DNA from: Pseudomonas sp. UBA1879
GTDB lineage: Bacteria > Pseudomonadota > Gammaproteobacteria > Pseudomonadales > Pseudomonadaceae
Direction of reading: 5' to 3'
NCBI RefSeq assembly: GCF_002338065.1
Contig: NZ_DDHJ01000003.1
Location: 19,057 to 83,056, forward strand
Length of the DNA stretch: 64,000 nucleotides
In this document: piece after piece, positions 57,462 through 64,000 of the stretch
How positions within the stretch are numbered: the first letter of the stretch is position 1
Layout: every line of letters begins with the position of its first letter
Made by a program: the position numbers and the translations under genes
Notes under the pieces: model-generated
Database searches by the model: none
Told to the model about the DNA's origin: nothing
What the model saw: the letters and a program-made list of their open reading frames with translations, nothing else

Positions 57462-58841
57462 TTACAAAATCCTGACCCGCAACGACTTGCCCTTGATCTT
57501 GCCGTTGTTCAGACGCTCCAGCGCCTGTTTGGCGATGCTGCGTTCCACGGCCACGTAGGCCTGGAAATCGAAAATCGCGATCTTGCCCACTTGAGTGCCG
57601 GGAATGCCCGCTTCGCCGGTCAGCGCGCCAAGAATGTCGCCGGGACGCAGTTTGTCCTTGCGACCCGAGCCGATGCACAAGGTGGTCATCGGTGGCAGCA
57701 GCTTGCCGCCTTCCTTGCGTTTCAGGTCGTCGAGCTGCTGCCAGTTCAGTGGCGCCTTTTGCAACTCTTCGATAGCGCGGGCGCGTTGGCTTTCGCCAGG
57801 GGCGACGAGGCTGACGGCGATGCCGGTCTCCCCCGCACGACCGGTACGACCGACGCGGTGGATGTGGATTTCCGAATCCCGGGCCAGCTCGACGTTGATC
57901 ACCATGTCCAGCGCGTCGATGTCCAGACCGCGGGCGGCGACGTCGGTGGCAACCAGCACGGAAGTGCTGCGGTTAGCGAACATCGCCAGCACCTGGTCGC
58001 GATCGCGCTGTTCCAGATCGCCATGCAGGCCGACGGCCGACATGCCTTTGGCGGTCAGGTGATCGACCACTTCTTGCACCTGCTGCTTGGTGAAGCAGAA
58101 CGCCACGCAGGACTGCGGACGGAAATGATCAAGGACTTTCACCACCGCTTCGAGGCGTTGCTCGGGGGCGATTTCGTAGAAAATCTGCTCGATCTGGCTG
58201 TCAGCGTGCAGCGCTTCGACCTTCACGGTCTGCGGGTCGCGCATGAACTTGGAGGCCAGCTGCTTGATGCCGACCGGGTACGTGGCCGAGAACAGCAGGG
58301 TCTGACGACGCTCCGGGGTCTGCTCGATGATGTCGGCGATGGCGTCGTAAAAGCCCATGTCGAGCATGCGGTCGGCTTCGTCCAGCACCAGCGTGTTCAG
58401 GCCATCGAGGACCAGCGAACCTTTGCGCAGGTGCTGCTGAATGCGGCCTGGTGTGCCGACGATGATGTGTGCGCCGTGTTCCAGCGAGGCAATTTGCGGG
58501 CCGAACGACACGCCGCCGCACAGGGTCAGGACTTTGATGTTGTCTTCGGAACGCGCCAACCGACGGATTTCCTTGGCGACCTGATCCGCCAGTTCACGGG
58601 TCGGACAAAGCACGAGTGCCTGGCAGCCGAAGTAGCGCGGATTGATTGGGTTGAGCAGGCCGACGCCGAACGCGGCGGTCTTGCCGGAGCCGGTCTTGGC
58701 TTGAGCGATCAGGTCCATGCCCTTGAGCATCACCGGCAGGCTCTGCGCCTGAATCGGCGTCATCTCGGCATAACCAAGGGACTCCAGGTTAGCCAGCATG
58801 GCGGCGGAAAGGGGCAGCGAGTTGAAAGCGGTGTTAGTCAC
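57462..58841 (-). CDS. dbpA: ATP-dependent RNA helicase DbpA
   Basis: 459 aa. DEAD-box helicase acting in 50S subunit assembly. Q motif (GYAEMTPIQAQSLPV), AKTGSGKT, VLDEADRM, SAT, and HRVGRTGRAG are all present. The C-terminal domain (about 385-459, MTTLCIGSGRKDKLRPGDIL... KGKSLRVRIL) is the RNA-binding fold that recognises 23S hairpin 92. I chose GTG 58841 (MTNTAFNSLPL); a TTG five codons upstream is possible. Confidence 0.95.
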   Translation of the reverse strand: MTNTAFNSLPLSAAMLANLESLGYAEMTPIQAQSLPVMLKGMDLIAQAKTGSGKTAAFGVGLLNPINPRYFGCQALVLCPTRELADQVAKEIRRLARSEDNIKVLTLCGGVSFGPQIASLEHGAHIIVGTPGRIQQHLRKGSLVLDGLNTLVLDEADRMLDMGFYDAIADIIEQTPERRQTLLFSATYPVGIKQLASKFMRDPQTVKVEALHADSQIEQIFYEIAPEQRLEAVVKVLDHFRPQSCVAFCFTKQQVQEVVDHLTAKGMSAVGLHGDLEQRDRDQVLAMFANRSTSVLVATDVAARGLDIDALDMVINVELARDSEIHIHRVGRTGRAGETGIAVSLVAPGESQRARAIEELQKAPLNWQQLDDLKRKEGGKLLPPMTTLCIGSGRKDKLRPGDILGALTGEAGIPGTQVGKIAIFDFQAYVAVERSIAKQALERLNNGKIKGKSLRVRIL

Positions 58842-58958
58842 GGGACGGGCCTGCAAAACAAAATGTCGCGCAGTGTATCAGGTCGCAGCTGATGGCTTGG
58901 GGGTGGGGGCGATAAATGGTGGTTGCTGTATGTTGATATACGCGCCTAACGGTGGTCA

Positions 58959-59110
58959 CTCTGGGCGTGAGCTTGCTCACGAAGGGGCCAGTACATCCGA
59001 CCCAGACAGTGCGGCTGAACGGAGGTCTTCGTGGAGCAAGCTCACTCCCACAGGTGGATCGGTGTCTGCCACATCAGTCGTCGTGGCATGCAGAAAGCTC
59101 ACTCCCACAG
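58959..59110. repeat. REP-type repeats, pair plus extra half
   Basis: GGGCGTGAGCTTGCTCACGA (58963-58982) is matched by an imperfect inverted copy ending CTCACTCCCACAG at 59052. A further half copy ends at 59110. They fill the gap between dbpA and the MdtD-like gene. Confidence 0.75.
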
Positions 59111-59138
59111 TGGGCTCAGGTCTGGCGGATGTTGCTGA

Positions 59139-60581
59139 TCACGCCTCGATCTCAGGCTCGGTCTGCGGTTGGCGTGGCGGGTTCTCGGGCGGCATGCGCG
59201 GGGAGAGCTGCAGGAAAATCGACGCAGCAAGCATCGCCAGCACACCGACGCACAGGAACGTCAGCTGAAACGCGCCGAGAACGCTGCTGACTTCGCCCGT
59301 CGCCACATCATCAGTGAAGCCCCCCAGCAACGCCGCCGCGCAGGCAACGCCGAGACTCAAGGACAGCTGCGCCACCACCGACAGCAGACTGTTGCCGCTG
59401 GCCGCGCTGGCGTCATCCAGGTCGATAAGGGTCACTGCGTTCATGGCCGAGAACTGCAACGAGTTCACGCCGCCGAGGAATGCCAGATGAATCAGCAGCA
59501 GCCAGTACGGCGTGTCGGCATCCACCAGCGCCATGCTCGCCAGCAACGCGCCCAGCAGCAGCGTGTTGCCAGTCAGGACGATCCGGTAACCCAGTCGCTC
59601 AATGGCCCGTGTGGCCAACGGCTTGGCGAACATGGCGGCCAACGCCAGTGGAATCATGCTCATGCCTGCGTGGGAGGGCGAATAGCCCAGCGCCACTTGC
59701 AGCATCAGCGGCACCAGAAACGGCAACGCGCCACTGCCCAGACGGGCAAACAGGTTGCCCATGATCCCCACCGCGAAGCTACGGGTGCGGAACAGCGACG
59801 CCGAGAACAACGGCGCCTCCACGTGCCCGGCGCGCAGCCAGTACGCCGCCAGGCACGCCATCCCGCCGAACAGCAGCATCACCACACGCAGGTGCGGCAG
59901 GTGCAGCTCACCCAGCCCTTCGAGGGCAATGGTGATCAACACCATGGACGCGCCGAACAGTGCAAAGCCCACCATGTCGAAACGTGTCCGCCCGCCGCCT
60001 TGCAGGTCCGGAATGAATTTTCGGACTGCAAAACAACCCAGAATCCCGACCGGAATGTTGATCAGGAAGATCCAGTGCCAGCTCAGGTACTCCACCAGCC
60101 AGCCGCCCACCGTCGGGCCAAGCAACGGCCCGAGCAGCGCTGGCATGGTGATGAAACTGAGCGTGCGCACCAGCTCGGTTCGCGGGTAGGCGCGCAGCAC
60201 GATAAGCCTGCCGACCGGCATCATCAGTGCACCACCCAGGCCCTGAATCACCCGAGCCGCAACCAGCACGCCGAGGGAATTCGCCGCTGCGCACAGCAAC
60301 GAGCCGAAGCTGAACAGCAGGATCGCGCCGAAGAAAATCCGCTTGATGCCAAAACGGTCCGAGATCCAGCCCGACGCCGGGATCAGCAGGGCGATGGTCA
60401 ACATGTAGGCGATGATCACCGACTGCATGCGCAACGGGTCTTCCGACAGCGAATTGGCCATCGACGGCAGCGCGGTGTTGAGAATCGTGCCGTCCAGACT
60501 CTGCATGAAAAAGGCGATGGCAATGACCCAAGGCATCCAGCGTAGGGTTCTGGCGTCCAGTGGCGGCGTGGTGGTCGGCAT
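59139..60581 (-). CDS. mdtD: MFS multidrug efflux protein, MdtD-like (DHA2)
   Basis: 480 aa with about fourteen membrane helices. The DHA2 hallmarks are SLDGTILNTALPSMANSL in helix 1 and RVIQGLGGALMMPVGRLIVLR in helix 4, plus GWISDRFGIKRIF between helices 2 and 3. GPTVGGWLVEYLSWHWIFLINIP is motif C followed by the family WRWIF-type segment. Drug:proton antiport is expected; substrates are unknown. The mdtD name rests on similarity of type and length (E. coli MdtD is about 470 aa). Confidence 0.85.
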   Translation of the reverse strand: MPTTTPPLDARTLRWMPWVIAIAFFMQSLDGTILNTALPSMANSLSEDPLRMQSVIIAYMLTIALLIPASGWISDRFGIKRIFFGAILLFSFGSLLCAAANSLGVLVAARVIQGLGGALMMPVGRLIVLRAYPRTELVRTLSFITMPALLGPLLGPTVGGWLVEYLSWHWIFLINIPVGILGCFAVRKFIPDLQGGGRTRFDMVGFALFGASMVLITIALEGLGELHLPHLRVVMLLFGGMACLAAYWLRAGHVEAPLFSASLFRTRSFAVGIMGNLFARLGSGALPFLVPLMLQVALGYSPSHAGMSMIPLALAAMFAKPLATRAIERLGYRIVLTGNTLLLGALLASMALVDADTPYWLLLIHLAFLGGVNSLQFSAMNAVTLIDLDDASAASGNSLLSVVAQLSLSLGVACAAALLGGFTDDVATGEVSSVLGAFQLTFLCVGVLAMLAASIFLQLSPRMPPENPPRQPQTEPEIEA

Positions 60582-60641
60582 GTGGGGGGTGAGTCCTTAT
60601 GATTTCTTGTGATCGTTGAGCATTGGCGGCGGGCGCGGATG

Positions 60642-60729
60642 GTGGAAGCCCGCTTGCCGGCGAAAGCGGTGTGCCAGTCGGCGACGATGTATCTGATCCG
60701 TCGCCTTCGCCAGCAAGCCGGCTCCCACA
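60642..60729. repeat. REP-type inverted repeat pair
   Basis: The left arm near 60642-60664 and the right arm 60706-60729 (TTCGCCAGCAAGCCGGCTCC...) are imperfect inverted copies. They lie between the TldE-like gene and the MdtD-like gene. Confidence 0.8.
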
Positions 60730-60753
60730 GGGTTCAGCCCAAGCCGTGAGTCG

Positions 60754-62079
60754 TCACAACGTCAGCGTCAGCCTGCTGATCAACGCCCCCGGCAGCAGAT
60801 TCGATGCTGTCTGGCGTTGACTGTAGGTGCTTGGCGACAGGATGAGTTCCCTTTCCTTGGTCAATTGTTCAAGCGCGCCCCCTAGCAAGCTGAACACGCT
60901 GTCGTCGAAACGCATGGTGCTGACCGGCGCCTTGATCTCTCCGTCCTCGACCCAGAACGTTGCAAAACGGGTCATCCCGGTGATGCGTCCCGCTGTTCTG
61001 TCAGAGAAATTCAGGTACCAGAGGTTGCTGATGTACAGCCCCGTGCCCAGTTCTTTGAGCACATCATCCAGCGCCAGCGAGCCGCCGTTCATGCTCAATG
61101 CGCTGGGCGCTTCGCCCCACCCTGCGCCGTTGGCAGTCAGGCCGTATTCGGCGGCGCTGCGTGAATCGATCAGCCGGTCTTTCGCAACGCCTTCGACCAC
61201 CAGCGACAGGTCCGAGCGCGGATAACCTTCACGGGAAAACGCCGGCGACAACGATCCGGTGACTTGCTCGTTCAGGGTGACCAACGGATTCAGCGTTGCC
61301 TGACCGTCGTACAAACGCTGCAGTGGACTGGTCTTGTCCGCCAGCGACTGCGCCGAGAAGCCGCCCCAGCACAACATGCCCATCACCTCTTCCAGTGCAG
61401 CGGGCGCCAGATACGCCCGGTATTGGCCAGGGGCGAGGGTGTGCGACGGCTGTCCCAGAAACGCCAGCTGCTCACGAGCCAAGGCGAAGCGCTTGGCAAA
61501 CGCTGCATCGCTCCATTCGTGGCCGGCATAGTTGGCCTTCACTGCCTGGCCATTCTCATGAAACAGACTCCAATCGAAATTGAAGCTGTTCGCCTGGTGC
61601 CAACCGAACGCGCCGTTCGAGTTGGCAAAGCCCCGGTAAATCGGCCCTGCGGCGTAGATACCGACCAGATCCAGCCCGTCGCCCAACTGTGTGATTTGCG
61701 CGACCACATGGGCGCTGTCGGGCAGGGGCGCGTCTTGAACATTGCTGCTTTGCCAGGCGTCCTCGTTGAGCAACAGGTAAGGATCGACCGGCAGCAGCGT
61801 GAGGGTTTCCCGCAATTGATGTAGCGACTCGCCCAGACGCTCACGATCCAACGTTTCATCGCCGGACAGCGTCAGTTGGAGGTCGGCGTGACGGCCGTCT
61901 TCGATCAGCTTGAAATACACGTTGGCCTGCTGCACCTGTCCGGCCTGCCGCACCTTGGCGTGGTTGAATCGAATGAAATCAGAGGACTCTGCGTTGTAGC
62001 CGAGGGTGAAACGTTCCTGGGGCGTGATCGCGCTTTGCAGCCAATCGACCAACGCCTTGAATTGAATTTGATGCGACAT
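60754..62079 (-). CDS. TldE/PmbA-like subunit of a TldD/TldE pair
   Basis: 441 aa. Partner subunit of the TldD/TldE metalloprotease, without the HExxxH motif. Typical segments are AEYGLTANGAGWGEAPSALSM, LYISNLWYLNFSDRTAGRITGMTRFATFWVEDGEI and the C-terminal LILSPSTYSQRQTASNLLPGALI. Its start codon overlaps the stop codon of the upstream TldD-like gene (TGATG), so the two are co-translated. The heterodimer degrades unfolded or modified peptides in known cases. Confidence 0.9.
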   Translation of the reverse strand: MSHQIQFKALVDWLQSAITPQERFTLGYNAESSDFIRFNHAKVRQAGQVQQANVYFKLIEDGRHADLQLTLSGDETLDRERLGESLHQLRETLTLLPVDPYLLLNEDAWQSSNVQDAPLPDSAHVVAQITQLGDGLDLVGIYAAGPIYRGFANSNGAFGWHQANSFNFDWSLFHENGQAVKANYAGHEWSDAAFAKRFALAREQLAFLGQPSHTLAPGQYRAYLAPAALEEVMGMLCWGGFSAQSLADKTSPLQRLYDGQATLNPLVTLNEQVTGSLSPAFSREGYPRSDLSLVVEGVAKDRLIDSRSAAEYGLTANGAGWGEAPSALSMNGGSLALDDVLKELGTGLYISNLWYLNFSDRTAGRITGMTRFATFWVEDGEIKAPVSTMRFDDSVFSLLGGALEQLTKERELILSPSTYSQRQTASNLLPGALISRLTLTL

Positions 62080-63521
62080 CAGGCGTCACCTCCGAATACG
62101 TCGACGTTGGCGAACACGCAGGCCGGCGAGGCGTGCCCTACGCGCACCACTTGGTTGGGCTCGCCTTTGCCGCAGTTGGGCGTGCCCAACACTTGGAAGG
62201 TGCTGGCGTCGCCGACGGCGCTGAGGTTGCGCCAGAACTGCGCTGAAATCGCCCGGTAGTTCGGGTTTTTCACCACGCCCTTGAGTTCGCCGTTCTCGAT
62301 CAGTTGGCCCCATTCGCAGCCAAACTGGAATTTGTTACGGGCATCGTCAATCGACCACGAGCGATTGGTGCTCATGAGAATGCCATGCTCGATACCGCCG
62401 ATCAGTTGCTGCATCGTCTTGTCGCCCGGCTCGATGTTGAGGTTGGCCATGCGATCGATCGGCGCGCGATTCCAGCTGCACGCGCGACTGTTGGCGACGC
62501 CTTCCATGCCGCTGCGGTATTGCGATAACGCGCCCCCCAGCGGCCGTTCCAGCACGCCATCCTTGATCAGGAATTGCTTGCTCGCCGGTGTGCCGTCGTC
62601 GTCGAAACCATAGCTCGCCAATTGCTCTGGGATCTCTGGGTCGAAGGTCACGTTGAGCAGCTCGGAGCCGTACTGCAGCGTGCCGAAGTCGTGCGTCTTC
62701 ACAAAGCTGGTACCCGCATAGTTGCGCTCGTCACCGAGGATGCGGTCCAGTTCCAGCGGATGGCCGATGGATTCGTGAATCTGCAGGATCATTTGGTCGG
62801 GGGTTAGCAGCAGGTCCCGCGGCCCGGTGGGCGTGTTGGGCGCCATGATCAGCTGAAGCGCCTGATCGGCGACCTTGGCCGCTGCACCGATGATGCCGCA
62901 GGAGGTGATGACTTCCGCACCGCCCTGTTGGCCGAAATTGTCGCGGCCGAGGCTGCGCGTCTGGCTGTCCTGCCCGTCATAGGCCGTGACGCTCAGGCCG
63001 GGGAAGACGAAACGCTGGGCCTGACGAATCTCGGCGCCAGCGCTGTTGAGGTAAATCTGTTCGACGTTTTCCAGGCCGAGGTCGACGTGCCAGTTCACCA
63101 GCCGCGCGTCCTTGGGCACTGCGGCGGATTCCTGACCGAGCAGGGCGTAGCAATCGCTCAGTGAAGGGAACGCGCTGGTGAGGTTAGGCGACAGGTAATC
63201 GGCACGATGGGTCGCAACGGCGTGTTCGCGCAGGTCGAGCAGCGAATGGACGGCCAGTTGCCGCGCTTGGGCTTCCGCCCGTTCCAGCGCGCCTTGCAGG
63301 CCCCGCTGGGAAAGGTCGTTGGTGGCCGCATAGGTCTCGACGCCATCAATGCGCACGGTCAGCATTGCGCCTTCGTCGGTGCGCAGTTGCGGCGGCTCGG
63401 GGACATTCTTGCGCACCGAGAGGTGCTGGCTGGTTTGTTTGACGTAGCGCAGGGAGAAGAACTGGGCGCTGCTCTGCAGGGCGGCGAACCGCTGCTTGAG
63501 TTGAGCGGAAAAGTCGAACAT
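62079..63521 (-). CDS. TldD-like metalloprotease subunit
   Basis: 480 aa from MFDFSAQLKQRF; the open frame upstream has no better start. Active-site zinc motif HESIGH (His249, Glu250, His253) in QMILQIHESIGHPLELDR. NVTFDPEIPEQLASYGFDDDGTPA and the AGTSF segment are also conserved. This type differs from the canonical TldD of the mre locus, so it is probably a second TldD/E system in this genome; that is inferred from context. No peptide precursor gene is next to it. Confidence 0.9.
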   Translation of the reverse strand: MFDFSAQLKQRFAALQSSAQFFSLRYVKQTSQHLSVRKNVPEPPQLRTDEGAMLTVRIDGVETYAATNDLSQRGLQGALERAEAQARQLAVHSLLDLREHAVATHRADYLSPNLTSAFPSLSDCYALLGQESAAVPKDARLVNWHVDLGLENVEQIYLNSAGAEIRQAQRFVFPGLSVTAYDGQDSQTRSLGRDNFGQQGGAEVITSCGIIGAAAKVADQALQLIMAPNTPTGPRDLLLTPDQMILQIHESIGHPLELDRILGDERNYAGTSFVKTHDFGTLQYGSELLNVTFDPEIPEQLASYGFDDDGTPASKQFLIKDGVLERPLGGALSQYRSGMEGVANSRACSWNRAPIDRMANLNIEPGDKTMQQLIGGIEHGILMSTNRSWSIDDARNKFQFGCEWGQLIENGELKGVVKNPNYRAISAQFWRNLSAVGDASTFQVLGTPNCGKGEPNQVVRVGHASPACVFANVDVFGGDA

Positions 63522-63597
63522 GCACGATGTCTCCTTGGTGATTCGGAGGGCAATGGGCCGAATCATAGCGCGGATAGCCCCCCTGGCGCCGAGCTTG

Positions 63598-64000
63598 TAC
63601 GAGCGAGGCTTGTCCCGCGACCTGCCGGGGACCGGCAGCCACCCCTGCAAATGCGGTATTGCGGATACACCGAGTTTGCCGGTTTGCGACGGGTTCCCCG
63701 TCGATCGCGGGACAAGCCACGCTCCTACATGGGCGAGTCGCGATCGATGACTGACAAACCGCCATCGCGAGCAAGCTCACTCCTACAAGGTTTGGGTCTG
63801 GCGTTATTTCGCCAGCGTCCCTATCCGCTGTAGGAGCGAGGCTTGTCCCGCGACCTGCCGGGGACCGGCAGCAACCCTGCAAATGCGGTATTGCGGACAC
63901 ACCGAGTTTGCCGGTTTTGCGACGGGTTCGCCGTCGATCGCGGGACAAGCCACGCTCCTATATGGGCGAGTCGCGATCAATGACTGACAAACCGCCATCG
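63598..64000. repeat. two tandem copies of a 233-bp REP-containing unit
   Basis: The sequence from 63601 (GAGCGAGGCTTGTCCCGCGA) to 63767 recurs from 63834 to 64000, an offset of 233 bases at both ends, with a few substitutions and two compensating one-base indels. Each copy holds inverted arms (CGAGGCTTGTCCCGCGA and TCGCGGGACAAGCCACG) and the dyad CTGCCGGGGACCGGCAG. Between copies lies a GCGAGCAAGCTCACTCCTACA half-REP. The second copy runs off the window. No gene is supported in 63522-64000. Confidence 0.9.

Noticed and set aside
59169..60545. 458-codon open frame antisense to the MdtD-like gene
   Set aside because: Gln/His/Arg-rich translation without a domain; the sense strand has a full MFS protein.
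63598..64000. CRISPR-like array
   Set aside because: Only two long copies with internal dyads and no short regular repeat-spacer pattern; it is a REP duplication.

Overview
This is a chromosomal segment of a Pseudomonas species, probably from the fluorescens/syringae side of the genus rather than P. aeruginosa. The first 25 kb follows the P. aeruginosa PAO1 PA5049-PA5028 gene order almost exactly: rpmE, nuclease, malic enzyme, ponA, pilMNOPQ, aroKB, a SPOR-domain ATPase, gltBD, hemE, an MFS/LysR pair and parA. Base composition is high-GC, and Pseudomonas REP-type inverted repeats sit at many gene ends. I see no rRNA, tRNA, CRISPR array, insertion sequence or prophage.

Layout. 0-25 kb is core housekeeping: the rpmE tail, a secreted thermonuclease, malic enzyme, PBP1A, the type IV pilus assembly operon pilMNOPQ, shikimate genes aroK and aroB, glutamate synthase gltBD and hemE. 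A higBA toxin-antitoxin module lies just after hemE. 25-29 kb holds an orphan ParA, an orphan PAAR protein, trxC and a frameshifted gene of unknown function. 28-40 kb is again core (selO, mscK, nhaP2, acyl-CoA dehydrogenase), but a 3.4-kb gene is inserted between nhaP2 and the acyl-CoA dehydrogenase. That gene encodes a large TcdA/TcdB-like glycosyltransferase toxin with a DUF6543-type N-terminus, and it is the most interesting item in the window. 40.6-41.9 kb is an AT-rich island with two genes, one for an unknown soluble protein and one for a four-helix membrane protein.

42-48 kb is the proline-utilisation locus: putA and putP are divergent around a control region with four GTTGCA motifs, so PutA probably represses both. 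A PL7 alginate lyase follows. 48.8-56 kb carries a REC-PAS-GGDEF-EAL regulator whose EAL domain has lost one metal-binding asparagine, a small zinc metalloprotease, a winged-helix protein, an ElaA acetyltransferase, a periplasmic solute-binding protein and a FUSC-family transporter. 56-63.5 kb has a BaiN-type flavoprotein, the helicase DbpA, an MdtD-type efflux pump and a TldD/TldE pair, almost every gap being filled by REP hairpins. The window ends in two copies of a 233-bp repeat unit.

Operons supported by overlaps or short gaps: pilM-pilN-pilO-pilP-pilQ with aroK and aroB; gltB-gltD; higB-higA; tldD-tldE. All function calls come from reading protein motifs and remembered family features; no database search was run.
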